The notes: generated by a model from the letters alone, not told the origin. A stretch of DNA of 64,000 bases from Lunularia cruciata (GCA_948567375.1 OX419760.1:13268001-13332000); one strand, 5' to 3'. Shown: positions 11,318 through 22,949, counted from the stretch's first letter. A program made the numbers and translations.

Positions 11318-11960
11318 GAGAAGAAGAGAGCTCGTTTTGCAGAGGATGCTCACTCTTCTCAAGGATTTACTTCAAGCAAGGATACTCCTTTGTCTACTAG
11401 GAGCACTCGCACCTCAACACCATCAACAACAAAGACTCCAAGGAAGCAGTTGGGGATGGAGGACTTCTTGATCTCAAAGCAACAATGGAACTACAATGTG
11501 TTGGAGGATGTTGGTAGTCATAAGGCTAACATCACAGTGGGCCAATTAATTGCTTTGAACCCTACCTTGAGAAAGGAGCTTAGAGGTGGTTTGAGTTCTA
11601 CAAGGAGAAAGAGGAAGAAGTAGGAAAAAGTTCTAGCATCAATGGGGGTGGTGGATGCCAAGCCAACACCATGGGAGGCTTGTGAATATGCCTCCAAGAT
11701 TGATGTGAGAGTGAATGGTCACAACATCAAGGATGCATTGGTTGATGGAGGATCAACAGTAAATGCCATGTCAGAAAGGTTGATGACAAAGTTGGGTGAT
11801 ACCCTCAAGACCTTCAACATTTGTGGTGAGCATGGCAAACAAGCAACAAGTTCGACCAGTAGGAGTGATGGATAAGGTGGTAGTTTTAGTTATGGGAGTT
11901 CAAAATCTCATGACTTTCCAAGTCTTGAAGGATTCAAGCTATGACTTACTTCTTGGGAGG
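11318..11960 (+). pseudogene. Gag-Pol junction and aspartic protease of element B
   Basis: From 11390 the frame runs STRSTRTSTPSTTKTPRK (linker) into ISKQQWNYNVLEDVG. The protease follows from about 11642: IDVRVNGHNIKDALVDGGSTVNAMS, with the active-site triplet written D-G-G, as in many plant gypsy proteases, rather than D-S/T-G. After ICGEHGK (11835) a one-base shift moves the C-terminal half (VRPVGVMDKVVVLVMGVQNL.. and the closing DLLLGRP, about 11945-11963) to another frame. The protease would cut the polyprotein. Confidence 0.75.
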
Positions 11961-11965
11961 CCTAG

Positions 11966-13237
11966 TTGAGAGCAGCACGCACAACTGATCGATGGTACAA
12001 AGGGTACTTGAGGATTGGGCCATCAAACCATAGAGTCACAGTTCCTATGACTAACACCACCAACACTTCACATTCAGATACACCATCTTCTGATTATTGG
12101 GAATCAGATTCTGAAGAAGGAGCTTCAAGTGTGGACACAAGCATGGAAGAGGAGACTTCCATGGAGGAGGATGAATTTAAATCTGATTCAGATGTGTATG
12201 CTTTGTGTGGTATGGATTTTGCACCTAAGCAAGAGGTTTTGAAGGACCCAGACAAATCACCATTGACACTTGAGGAGGTAGAGAGAAGGTTAGCTACCCT
12301 CAAGTATGGTCCAAATGTTACCAAGGAAGAGAAGGTGAGATTTGAGGAGATTTTCCGCAAGTTCATCCATGTGTTTGCTTTCAGTTACAAGGATTTGAAG
12401 GAAGTCACCTTGGAGGAGCACAAGATAGAGGTGGAGTCACATGCAAGACCAATCTGCCAAAAGCAATGTCGCATTAGCCCACCAATATCTTTGGTTGTGA
12501 AGGAGGAGATTGATAAGCTCAAGGAGGCTGGATTTATCTTTGAGGTAGAGAATTCAAAATGGGTGTCTCTAATTGTCATTGTGAAGAAAAAGAATGGCAA
12601 GCTTCGGGTATGTGTGGATTACAAGAAGCTCAATGCTGTTACCAAGAAGGACTACTACCCATTGCCATTCATTGATGAGATCTTGGAGGAGGTTGCAGGT
12701 CATGAGAGGTATAGTTTTGGAGATGGTTATAGTGGATATAACCAAATCAAGATTGCACCAGAGCATCAACAACTCACCACATTCACCACACCTTGGGGAA
12801 CTTACGCTTTCAAGGTCATGCCTTTTGGGCTTTGCAATGCTCTAGCCACATTCCAACGGTTCATGAACAAGGTATTTGAACCTTTCATTGGGAAATTTTT
12901 GAGAGACTTCATTGATGACTTTTGTGTCTATGGAAGCAAGGAAGAGCACTTTGAGCACCTAATCAAAGTCTTGCAACGCTTGGATGAGGCAAATGCATCA
13001 CTCAACCCAGAGAAGTGCATTTTTGGATATGAAGAAGGTCTACTTTTGGGGCACATCATCTCCAAGGATGGAATAGCAGTTGATCCTGAGAAGGTGAGGA
13101 AAATCTCAGACCTTCCATTCCCTTCAAGCTTGACAAAGTTACGCCAATTCTTGGGGATGGTTGGATACTATAGGAGGTTCATCTTCTCATTTTCCAACAA
13201 GGCTTATGCATTGACCATCTACATGAAGAAGATGTAG
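11966..13237 (+). pseudogene. Reverse transcriptase of element B
   Basis: One long open frame of about 420 codons begins with an acidic linker. It continues with the RT entry (SPPISLVVKEEIDKLKEAGFI), KKKNGKLRVCVDYKKLN, DGYSGYNQIKI, the fingers/palm segment FKVMPFGLCNALATFQR, and the catalytic box FIDDF at 12908-12919 (Tyr to Phe, both Asp kept). The thumb is LGHIISKDGIAVDPEKV and LRQFLGMVGYYRRFI. The usual Leu of 'FLDGYSGYNQI' is Gly. A stop (TAG, 13235-13237) just after YMKKM separates it from RNase H six bases later. Confidence 0.9.
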
Positions 13238-13242
13238 ATTAC

Positions 13243-13760
13243 ATGGTGATTTTGGAGGACAAGGAGGTTCTCAAAGCTTTTGAGAAGCTCAAGCAATCCC
13301 TTGTTGTAGCTCCAATTCTTGCTAAACCTGATTGGAGTAAGCCTTTCATCCTCTACACTGATGCTTCTAATGTAGCTATAGGATGCACTCTTAGTCAATT
13401 AGACCAAGATGGGCATGATCATCCAATAGCTTATGCTAGTAGGCAGATGGTTTCAGCAGAGAAGAACTACTCTGTCACGGAGAGAAGGGTTGGCAGTGAT
13501 CTTTGGTCTCAAGAAGTTTAGACACTATTTGATTGGAGGGAAAGCCACCATTGTCACGGATCACAAGGCTTTGAAGTACATCTTCAACAAGCCTAATGTT
13601 GAAGGGAGACTAGCAAGATGGATGATACTCTTGTCTGAGTATGACTACACCATTGAGGATAGGCCAGGAAAGAAACATGCAAATGCTAATTTGTTATCTA
13701 GAGCCTATGATCATGATGGAGATGAGCCAGTGGATGATTCCTTCCCGGATGAGGAGCTCA
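13243..13760 (+). pseudogene. RNase H of element B (frameshifted)
   Basis: The first part reads AFEKLKQSLVVAPILAKPDW..FILYTDASNVAIGCTLSQ (catalytic Asp in TDAS, about 13360) and AYASRQMVSAEKNYSVTERR. A one-base change near 13490 shifts the frame. The rest is read as LAVIFGLKKFRHYLIGGKATIVTDHKAL (second Asp in TDHK) and LARWMILLSEYDYTIEDRPGKKHANANLLSR. This is gypsy-type RNase H, which removes the RNA template strand during reverse transcription. Confidence 0.88.
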
Positions 13761-13879
13761 TGACAATCTCAGTCACTCAAGAGGTTCCAATGGAGTACAA
13801 GGAGATTGTGGACTCTGTGACAAGAGGTAACTATCCAAAAGGGATGCATGCTAGGGAGAGGAAGGCCCTTGCAGCAAGA

Positions 13880-15060
13880 TCTAGACCTTACACAATGGTG
13901 GAGGATATTCTTTTTCACCAAGGAGCAGATGGTCTACTTCGAAGAGCAGTGGATAAGGAAGAGTCTATCCTACTCATAAAGGAGTTTCATGAAGGTTTAG
14001 TATGTGGAGGACACTTTGCAGGAAAGGTGACTGCTTTCAAGATTCTAGATGCAGGTTATCATTGGAGAGGGATTTTCAAGGATTGTCTTGATTATTGCAA
14101 AACTTTTCATGTTTGTCAAGCTTTTGCTAGAAAGTCTACATCCACTCCACCACTTAGATCAATTCCATTGCTAGGACCTTTTGAGAAGTGGGGAATTGAT
14201 TTTTGTAGGTCCTCTCAATAGAACCCCAAGGAACAATCGGTACATTGTGGTAGTTATTGTTACCTTACCAAGTGGGTTGAGGCTAGACCATTGAGGGACA
14301 AGAATGAAGATGAAGTGGGTAGATTTCTTTATGAACGCATTATCACTAGGTTTGGATGCCCTTTGGAGTTAGTTTCTGATAGAGGAGGAGAGTTTACAGG
14401 AAGCATTACTACAGCCATGCTACGACATTTCTCTATCAAACATAGAGTAACTACATCCTATAAGCCAAATTCCAATGGCTTGGCAGAGAGAACCAATCAG
14501 ACCTTGTGCATGATGTTGGCCAAAGATGCAGAAATGGAGGGGGCTAAACATCATTGGGACAAGAGGATTCATGCAGTTTTGTGGGAGTATAGGACAACCA
14601 TGAAGACTTCCACCGGATTTTCTCCATTTCAATTGGTGTATGGTATTGAGTCTACCTTACCTATTCACTTTGATCTTCTTACCTTCCAAAGCATGCATCG
14701 GAGATTGAAGAAAGCACAAGGAGGTGATGAGAAGTCAAGGAAGGATCAACTCATGGAGTTGGAAGAAGCAAGAGCAATTGCTATGGTTCGAGTGGAGCAA
14801 GCCCAAAGGAAACAAAAGGAGAGCTATCACAAGAGGCAAGGCAAGAAGAAGGTGGAGCCTTTTAAAGAAGGTGATTGGGTAATGTTGTTTGATTCCATTC
14901 GATTCAAGAGAGTGCAAAAAGAAGTTTTTGCCTAAGTACTTTGGACCTTTCATAGTAGAGAAGGTGTGGGGCAATTACACCTATGATCTCAAGGAGTTAG
15001 GAGGAAGACACTTTGATAGGATTAACCATGATAAGTTGAAGATGTACCATAGAAGGTAGA
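13880..15060 (+). pseudogene. Integrase of element B
   Basis: The zinc-binding HHCC segment reads KEFHEGLVCGGHFAGK..DYCKTFHVCQAF (about 13980-14125). The DDE core has Asp at 14198 (GIDF), Asp at 14378 (SDRGGEF) and Glu at 14486 (GLAERTN), with 35 residues between the last two. Comparison with the sister copy at 16095-17100 shows an extra T at about 14204 and a lost base near 14260 (both shift the frame), and an extra A near 14918 that cuts the C-terminal segment PKYFGPFIVEKVWGNYTYDLKE. The tail after it (FDRINHDKLKMYHRR) ends at a stop; no chromodomain follows. Confidence 0.88.
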
Positions 15061-15107
15061 GAGGCCTTCACTTTGAGGACAAAGTGAAAACTTAGTCCGG
15101 GGGTAAA

Positions 15108-15773
15108 TGTAACACCCATTTGTGCATGTGTGTGGTATTGTGATATTTAGCTTGGTATTACAAGTACTTAAGAGATATTATTTATATAGAGATAAAGGAT
15201 GGTTCTATATTAGTCATGGTTAGCTAAATTTAGTCATAGCTAAGATAGAGGGGACCTTACTCTAGAGGAAGTAGAAAAGATGAGCACCACTATTTTGGAT
15301 TTTAGTGTGTTGACTTGGTATTATTCCTAGGTGTTTGGCTTTTGAGGAAAGAGTTGAGAACTCTTGGGCCCGCAAGCCTTTTTGTTTTGGATTCTTCTTT
15401 AGTCCAAGGATAGCCCATGTGAAGGAATCCTTGAGTTAGTGGTTGGGTCAAGATAAGACCACATGCTTAGGGGAATATGCTCATGTGAATGGATATTCCT
15501 TTCTACTTTTTGACTTTACTTGACTTTTAGTCTAGTAACTTGAGTTACTACAATAATTAGTAACTTTGGTACGTAACTATTTCACAAGTATATAACTATT
15601 TCATTTGCAACTATCTCTCTCTCATTGAGTTCTCTAGTGAGCAATGTCTTGAGTCTTGGAGTGTTAGCCTTGGAGGAGTATGATGGAGTTCGGGTTCCTT
15701 GCCTTCTTAGTCCATGGTGCGCTACCATAATAGCCATCAGAGGTTCATCCTTAGTGAGAGACAGGCCGGGTCA
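15108..15773 (+). repeat. 3' LTR of element B
   Basis: This 666-bp LTR differs from the 5' LTR by scattered substitutions and by a deletion of about 26 bp right after the TATA-like sequence (tataaacaaggggtgagg.. becomes tataactatttc). It is preceded by ccgggggtaaa, a polypurine-like tract. Confidence 0.9.
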
Positions 15774-16094
15774 TAGACCACGCTAGGATCTCACCAGTAT
15801 CACCAATAGGCCATGTTGCCACGAGAGGGATTGCTGTTGGAGCATGTTGGAGGAGTCTTCAATCAAACAAGCGAGGTCACTTGCTGATGTGATTTCTCCA
15901 AAAGTCAAGGCGTTTTGGAAAATCAAGGGTGAGGTCTTCATCTATCACTACGATCTGGTTGAGTGCGATGCACCTCTCCCCAGGTCTTCACACTACGCGC
16001 CTCCTTTTGTTAAGGAGTGTGCAGAAATCATTAAGCCATTTCCAGGCGAAGGCCAAAAATGGCTTGACAATTTTCCTTATTTGGCTTTAGGAAA
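15774..16094 (+). other. Unassigned segment between LTR and integrase fragment
   Basis: About 320 bp with a frame open from 15844 that reads SLADVISPKVKAFWKIKGE, then FIYHYDLVEC, SSHYAPPFVKEC and WLDNFPYLAL before joining the integrase sequence at 16095. It does not match any part of element B and looks more codon-like than its surroundings. I do not recognise it. It could be captured host coding sequence or part of another element. Confidence 0.35.
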
Positions 16095-17100
16095 TTGTCT
16101 TGATTATTGCAAAACTTGTCATGTTGTCAAGCTTTTGCTAGAAAGTCTATGTTCATTCCACCACTTAGATCAATTCCATTGCTAGGATTGAGAAGTGGGG
16201 AATTGATTTTGTAGGTCCTCTCAATAAAACCCCAAGGAACAATCAGTACATTATGGTAGTTATGGATTACTTTACCAAGTGGGTTGGGTGAGGCTAGACC
16301 ATTGAGAGATAAGAATGAAGATGAAGTGGGTAGATTTATTTATGAATGCATTATCACTAGGTTTGGATGCCCTTTGCAGTTGGTTTCTGATTGATGAGGA
16401 GAGTTTACATGAAGCATAACTAACCCTCATGCTACAACATTTCTCTATCACACATAGAGTAACTGCATTCTATAAGCCAAATTCCAATGGCTTGGTAGAG
16501 AGAACCAAACAGACCTTGTGCATGATGTTGGCCAAAGATGCAAAAATGGAGGGAGCTAAACATCATTAAGACAAGAGGATTCATGCAATTTTGGGGTAGT
16601 ATAGGACAACTATGAAGACTTCCACCGGATATTCTCCATTTCAATTGGTATATGGTATTGAGTCTACCTTACCTATTTTTCTTTTATCTTCCTACCTTCT
16701 AAAGCATTCATAGGAGATTGAAGAAAGCACAAGGAGGTGATGCTGAGAAGTCAAGGAAGGGTCAACTCATGGAGTTGGAAGAGGCAAGAGCAGTTGCTAC
16801 GGTTTGAGTAGAGCAAGCCCAAAGGAAACAAAAGGAGAGCTATGACAATAGGCAAGGCAAGAAGAAGGAGGAGCCTTTCAAAGAAGGTGATTGGGTAATG
16901 TTGTTTGATTCCATTCAATTCAAGAGAGTACAAAAGAAGTTTTTGCCTAAGTACTTTGGACCTTTCATAGTGGAGAAGGTGTAGTGCAATTACACTTGTG
17001 ATATCAAGGAGTTGGGAGGAAGACACTTTGATAGGATTAACCATGATAAGTTGAAGATGTATCATAGAAGGTAGAGAGATATTCACTTTGAGGACAAAGT
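16095..17100 (+). pseudogene. Integrase fragment, second copy
   Basis: It starts in the zinc-binding part (LDYCKTCHV) and continues through the core. Near 16200 it reads in frame GIDFVGPLNKTPRNNQYIMVVMDYFTKW, where element B is shifted. It is ruined by other changes: SDRG is followed by a stop (gattgatgagg, about 16389), and there are stops at about 16568 and 16595. GLVERTN (about 16490) keeps the catalytic Glu. The tail PKYFGPFIVEKV is followed by TAG. Confidence 0.85.
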
Positions 17101-17122
17101 GAAAACTTAGTCTGGGGGTAAA

Positions 17123-17810
17123 TGTAACACCCATTTGTGCATGTGTGTGGTATTGTGATATTTAGCTTGGTATTGCAAATACTTAAGAGATATTATTTAT
17201 ATAGAGATAAAGGATGGTTCTACATTAGTCATGATTAGCTAAAGCTAGTCATAGCTAAGATAATGGAGACCTTACTTTTAGAGGATGTAGAAAAGATGAG
17301 CATCATTATTTTGGATTCTAGTGTATTGACTTGGTATTATTCCTAGGTGTTTGGCTTTGGGGAAAGAGTTGAGAACTCTTGGGCCCGCAAACCTTTTTGT
17401 TTTGGATTCTTTTATAGTCCAAGGATAGCCCATGTGAAGGAATCCTTGACTTAGTGGTTGGGTCAAGATAAGATCACATGCTTAGTGGAACATACCCATG
17501 TGGATGGATATTTGTTTATACTTTTTGACTTTACTTGACTTTTATCCTAGTCACTTGAGTTACTATGGTAAATAATAACTTTAGTGCATAATTATTTCAT
17601 AAGTATATAAACAAGGGGTGAGGAGGTATCATCATCCTTTCATTTGCAACTATCTCTCTCTCATTGAGTTCTCTAATGAGCAATGTCTTGAGTCTTGGAG
17701 TGTTAGCCTTGGAGGAGTATGATGGAGTTGGAGTTCCTTGCCTTCTTAGTCCATGGTGTGCTACCATAACATGCATCAGAGGTTCATCTTGAGTGAGAGA
17801 AAGGCCGGCA
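17123..17810 (+). repeat. Third LTR of the element B family
   Basis: 688 bp, starting TGTAACACCC and ending ..aggccggca. It retains the block after the TATA box that is deleted in 15108-15773 but carries more private substitutions, so it is not simply a duplicate of the neighbouring LTR. Confidence 0.88.
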
Positions 17811-19829
17811 AAAAATTCAAAAGTGGCATCTTATACCAATTTCCTTGTACGTATAGTCCAATACAAACATGGTTGAGAATCATTGAGCTAGCTCAATTGA
17901 TTGATGGTGGCTCAAGAACAAGCAAGTTACATGGCCATTTTCATCAAATTTAGAGTTGAAATGAAATGGTCTAGAATGACATATCTCTAGTGGGGCTTGT
18001 ACTGGAATGGGCACGGCTAGAGGGATTTGATTGTCTACATCTCTTTGTGCAGTAAGTTGGTTTCTTGAGTCCTTCTTGATGGTTGAGATAATTGATGAAG
18101 CTTTGATGCTTACAAATGCCATATTGTTCACCTTCTACTTCTCATTGTCATCCACTTGGTAGGTAAATAGATGTCTAGATATGCTATTTGCAAGATGATG
18201 GTTGAGTTGGTCAATATGTTTACAATGGATTCCTTGCACATAACCCTGAATGTGCAGTCTATCTTGCAAGAGCTTGTCTTTCTCCAATGAGTCTTGTCTA
18301 CAAGGTCAAAAAATTTGCAATATTTACTACTCATGTCATAAACAATGATTATCTTGCACCATTTTTTGTTAGAGCGGAGGATGCTTGCAACAGATCCCTT
18401 CATAGGATGCAATTAGTTTTATTGCTTGCACAAGCAATTCTTGGAGTAAAATGTTGCATCAATAGGTGTATTGTCAACAATAAATGGTGCATTGTATTTT
18501 ATTTACAAGATGCATTGAGTTGAATCAAGTTGAGATCTAGACAAGGGGATGCAAATATCCAAAAAGGAGAGGTGCAAATATAATTTTCTTATATATATTT
18601 AGAATTTAAGTGACCAATATTGAAATACAAACATTCAATATGAGAAATCAATTATCCAATATTAAACATTAAAAAGGATGCTCATATAACTCTAATATAA
18701 CGAAGTCAAAATTTAAAGTGTCCAACTTTGAGTACCTAAATGTCCTTTGAGTACCTAAATTTATTGGGAAAGTTTCAATTTAATAGTAAATAAGTTGATT
18801 AAAGTTGAACTTAAAGCTTTCTAAGAATAAATTTAAGATTCTAAGAATCTTTCATGCTTTTAACACTATTTTATTAGAATTGAGGTCCAATTTTTTTTAA
18901 TTGGTGAGGCTCAACCAAGGCTTCACAAATTTAAAATTCTTCTTTATTGATATATTTTCCAAGCATGTTTATGTACACAGACATGCTATAGTGTGTCAAG
19001 TCAATTACATTTAAATCCAATGTTGCATGCTATTACCAGAGAAAAGAAAGCACCTAAAGTTAAAGATGCTTTTTGTATAGATTTGCACATGATGTTCCTC
19101 TTATACATGATTGAACATTTTGAAGAAAAGAATAAGGGTGAAGATGTTAAACTACTTTGTTGCATATTGATTCCAAGTATATATAACTGTCATTTTCAAG
19201 TATGAAAATACCAATTACTTACATTCAGTCAATAAGATGATTTGGAAAAAATAGCTTCTTATTATTAGATAATTTGTAGAAGATATCTTCTCACTACTAT
19301 TAGTTTGCGATCTCCCTCATGGATTTTAATGGTAAATGAATATCCTTTGCAACTTGTAAGTACTTCTACATGACTTGTACATATAGTATAATCCTTGCTG
19401 ATCATAGCTAATAAATATCTATCAAAGGCCTTAGAAGTATATATTACTCTTCTTTAAGGCACTCTTGTACTTCTCTAAGCATACTAACTAGGTGATAAAT
19501 CTTTGCTCTAGATAGGAAATAACACTTATGTGTACACTTAAAGGTAAGTTGGCATTGTGTTGCAGAGGAGAAAGATCTCTACCCATTCATGTGTCTTGCA
19601 TTGCAAGTTAACTTATTAAAGAACAAGTTTTGTCTTTGTAGTAAGGACCAACCAAAGGAGGTCCTTACTACAAGGATGTTTAAGATGCTAACTAATAGGA
19701 TGCAGATGCTCCAAAGATGATGTCTCTTTCTCTTGTAAAAGCAAGAAAGATAACATCATTATCTTTGGATATGGAAGAGAAAGTTTGGTGTTCTTGATAT
19801 GGAAATAAAATACCCATCGGATGCCATAA
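17811..19829. other. AT-rich stretch without recognisable genes
   Basis: Short frames occur on both strands (for example 18128-18412 on the minus strand) but none shows a domain I know. From 18550 on, the DNA is very AT-rich. A perfect 14-bp inverted repeat lies at 19636-19673. Confidence 0.4.
19636..19673. repeat. Perfect 14-bp inverted repeat
   Basis: TTGTAGTAAGGACC (19636-19649) and its exact complement GGTCCTTACTACAA (19660-19673) flank a 10-base spacer. It could form a hairpin. No neighbouring U-tract or gene gives it a role. Confidence 0.6.
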
Positions 19830-20165
19830 TAGATATCACAACATTTACAATAACTAAGCTAGTTTCCTAGGATGTTAGAATGAGTTTCTTGGTTACAACA
19901 AGTTTTTCAATAGGTATGCATGGGTTACATGGTGGCGGTAGTCTATTAGCTTAGGGTTGTTGATTGCACTGTTAAAGTCAGATGTATGATTGGGTATGCT
20001 GGACTCCTTTGCTTCCCAAGGAGTGGCATACCTTGAAGTGGAGCTCCAAAGAGCTCACTCCTTATCTGTTGAGTTTTATAAGTCTTGGTTATGGTGGACG
20101 AAGCTAGAAAGTATAGACTTAAATTCTCTATGTTAGAATGGGTGTGGTTTAACAAGTGTAATTGG
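19830..20165 (+). repeat. Orphan LTR fragment of the methyltransferase-bearing gypsy family
   Basis: This aligns with the 3' LTR at 46764-47112: shared landmarks are 'catgggttac.tggtgg', 'tggactcctttg/tggcttcccaaggag', 'ataccttgaagtggagctcc' and 'aaagagct'. It is a plus-orientation LTR piece without attached interior, so a solo or truncated LTR. Confidence 0.75.
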
Positions 20166-20180
20166 TGCCTATTGGCAAAG

Positions 20181-20320
20181 TGTATACAATATGAGTTATG
20201 ATTTCTAATTCTTGATTACATAGAAGAAGTAAGAGGAGAAATCAAGTAGAGAACATGTGTATAACATGAGTTATGATTTCTGATTCCTAATTACACAAAA
20301 GAAGTGAGAGTGGAAATTAG
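20181..20320 (+). repeat. Tandem duplication of about 62 bp
   Basis: Two units (about 20181-20243 and 20259-20320) share 'atgagttatgatttct.att', 'ttaca...aagaagt.agag' and 'ggaaat'. Non-coding. Confidence 0.6.
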
Positions 20321-20830
20321 TGCAAGAATTTGGTGGGTATTGGTGTTAACTCCAATCCTGGTGGATTAATGGTACCTTTGATGATGTTGCTTGATTTTGT
20401 TGATGATTGGATAGTTGAGTGATAGTCTATAAAAGCATTTTTTAGTTTGCTAGAGATTTGATTGTCAATTTGATTGTTAAGTGGATTTAGTGCAAAAGCT
20501 AGACCTGGGCATGGCTCAACTAATGGCTAGTTGGCCCACTAAACATTGTAGCGGGCTAGCTGTGGTTTGAGCCAACTAATCTAGGTTATATTTTAAAGGT
20601 TAATTTAGGTCATATTATTAAGCAAATAGATAGATTGAAATGGGTTGCAATATGGAGAAATAGTTCTCAAGCAATGAGTTTTGAATACAAGGTCTTGATG
20701 GTAGCAAGAAAATAAGCAAAGAGACCATTCTTAGATGATAAGCTAACATACACATGAATTGCTTAATTTTATTTTACCTTCATGGTGCTATAATTATCTA
20801 ACCCTAAGCTATCTCATGTTATAAGCTTGT

Positions 20831-21098
20831 TGTTAAGAAACTCCAAACTCACACAAGAGAGAGAGGGTGTGGATGAACAAAGAGAATAAAATAGGTAGGC
20901 ATTGCCACTTAGTATATATAAAAATCTGAGAACAATGAGCTACTCACCAAGGAGGCTAGGTCAAGAACCTAGTGTGCCATGTAGGCATTGGCTTCCCACT
21001 AACTCTATAACAAGTGTACTAAGTGGGGACACAATGTTATACACATTTAGTCTAACCTTGAACTAGTTCACACTTAAAGAGAGCTTGGAGTCTCAACA
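20831..21098 (-). repeat. 3' LTR of the copia element
   Basis: 268 bp, TG at the left and CA at the right on the plus strand. It matches 26089-26350 through 'acctagtgtgccatgtag', 'actaactctataacaag', 'acacaatgtta' and 'gagcttggagtct'. It is short, as usual for copia. Confidence 0.88.
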
Positions 21099-21114
21099 TT
21101 CCTCCTCAAGCTCC
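21099..21114 (-). other. Polypurine tract of the copia element
   Basis: On the minus strand this reads GGAGCTTGAGGAGGAA immediately before the 3' LTR, the usual place where plus-strand DNA synthesis begins. Confidence 0.75.
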
Positions 21115-21189
21115 TATCAATGCATTGTACATCTAACTGATCTCAGAACACATCAAATGTGTCTCTAGGCAAAGCCTTTGTAAAGATGT

Positions 21190-21490
21190 AAGCTACCTAC
21201 TCATCTATACCTAGAAATACAAGATTTATATCACTTGTTAGTACCTTCTCTATAATGAAGTAATGTTGTTCCTAAATGTGTTTCTTCCTAACATGAAACA
21301 CAAGATTACTAGCAAGTCTAATACTACTCCTGTTATTTACATAGATAAATATCACAATGGAGACAAATATACCAATGTCAACAAGTAATTTTTGAAGCGA
21401 AACTGCCTCACATGCAATGTTGGTCGCTCCTTTGTACTTTGCCTTGCAAGAAGACAAGGATAATGTAGCTTGCTTCTTCAAGGATCAATT
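21190..21490 (-). pseudogene. Copia RNase H remnant
   Basis: The minus strand reads KKQATLSLSSCKAKYKGAT (21425-21481), ACEAVSLQKLL, IFIYVNNRSSIRLASN and FHVRKKHI. This is the copia RNase H signature, with the usual 'E-A-E-Y' changed to K-A-K-Y and the catalytic 'C-D-N' changed to V-N-N, so it is inactive. Confidence 0.85.
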
Positions 21491-22620
21491 AATAGCTACA
21501 TTTTCCAATTGAAAGCATAGCCAGACATGGACCACATGTCCAAAGTACTCCCTATCCAATATACATCTATAAACCCACACAATTGCACATGCTATGTGGC
21601 TACGTATGTAATGTTCCAAACTATATAATGAACTTCACCTATAGCATAACCTTCAAAATTGCATCAAGATGTGGCTTTTGAGGAGTCTGCATGAATTAAC
21701 TCACAAGTCCCACAATGTAGCTCAACTATGGCCTTGTGATAGTGAGGTAGATCAAACTTCCCACCATCCATCTATACACAACAAGATCTTCAAGTAGCTC
21801 TTCCTCAATAAGACTCAACTTCAAATTCTATTCTAAGGGGTGTAGAGATTGGCTTGTAAGCCATCATACCATAATAGGAAGCATATCAATAACATATTGT
21901 TGTTGTAATATCCACATATCTTTACCATTCTTGATGAACTTGATTGCAAGGAAATATCTTAACTCCTCCAAGTCCTTGATCTTGAACTCAACTTACAACC
22001 TACACTTAATTTATTTAATTTGCTTCTCAAAACTCCCACTTAGTATCAAAGCAATGATTGAGTTTTGAGATCAGAATATTGGAGTATCAAAACACTAGTG
22101 ATCTACCATTCCAAGCTTTAGGAGCTTGCTTGAGTCAATATAAGGCCTTTTGCAACCTACATATTGGAAAACTTGAAAGACGGAAAACCTAGGTCTTCAT
22201 ACCTAAGTGGCTGCACCATATGCATCTCTTCTTGAAGAACTCCATTCAAGAAGGCATTCTCCATATTCATTCGATCCAACTTCTAGTGCTTATTAGTTGC
22301 TAATGCTACTATTGTTCAAATAGTAGCCATCTTAGCAACATGACTAAACGTCTCAAAATAATCAATTCAAAGCTTTTGTGCATAACCCTTGACTACCAAC
22401 TTGGATTTGTACTTATTCATAGAACTATCTTGGTTCCACTTGATCTTGTATCTACAACCAATTACCTTCTTACTTGGTGGAACATCCACTAACTCCCATG
22501 TCTGTTGCTGGCTTAGGGCAACAATCTCCTCATCCATAGTTGCTACTCATTGCTTGTTCACAACACTTTTTGAATAATATTTGGCTCCTATTCTTGGAGT
22601 GAATTCAATATTTATGCATG
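21490..22620 (-). pseudogene. Copia reverse transcriptase remnant
   Basis: Between RNase H and the integrase tail the minus strand gives fragments expected of copia RT (for example a reading near 22440-22470 corresponding to KWVYKIK-type text). Frames change often and I could not follow a continuous reading. The assignment rests mainly on position and partial matches. Confidence 0.6.
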
Positions 22621-22949
22621 ATGAGAGGTAAGGAAACCCTCATCCATGAAACTTTGAATTGGATGTCTAACTTTGCTTGAATGTTGAGGCAATTGGTCCA
22701 CTATAGAACCATCAATATTACCTCCTACATTTGCCACTACACTTGTGGCATCCCTAAGGCAATCTAAAGTGTGAGCATCAAAACCTGCACTACTACTAGG
22801 TTTTGGGTCAGACTATGGTTTATAGCATAGTCTATCAGACTAGGAACATTGTACATTTGAAGCTTCTATCACTCCATTATCATCAATAGTGTGGTCTATC
22901 TACTAGTCAAAATGATCCTCCTCAGTGGGCAATCAAGGAGTAGGAATAG

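Larger units (their letters stand above)
8012..15773 (+). mobile_element. Ty3/gypsy element B, nearly full length
   Basis: It is bounded by LTRs at 8012-8701 and 15108-15773 that begin TGTAACACCC and end ..TCA. Inside are a primer site, a leader with an extra zinc-knuckle ORF, gag, protease, RT, RNase H and integrase in gypsy order, and a G-rich polypurine-like tract (15098-15107) before the 3' LTR. No chromodomain is seen after the integrase. The 5 bases before (agatc) and after (tagac) do not form a convincing target duplication. Several single-base shifts make this copy non-autonomous, but it is much better preserved than element A, into which it inserted. Confidence 0.9.
15774..17810 (+). 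mobile_element. Truncated relative of element B with third LTR
   Basis: After the unassigned segment, 16095-17122 is a second copy of the integrase and 3' end of element B (about 90% similar by eye), followed by a third LTR at 17123. gag, protease, RT and RNase H are missing. The arrangement LTR-interior-LTR-part interior-LTR is typical of unequal recombination or of two adjacent insertions sharing an LTR. Confidence 0.8.

Noticed and set aside
13760-15100. Chromodomain after the integrase of element B
   Set aside because: After the FDRINHDKLKMYHRR tail there is a stop and then the polypurine-like tract; no aromatic-cage pattern is visible.
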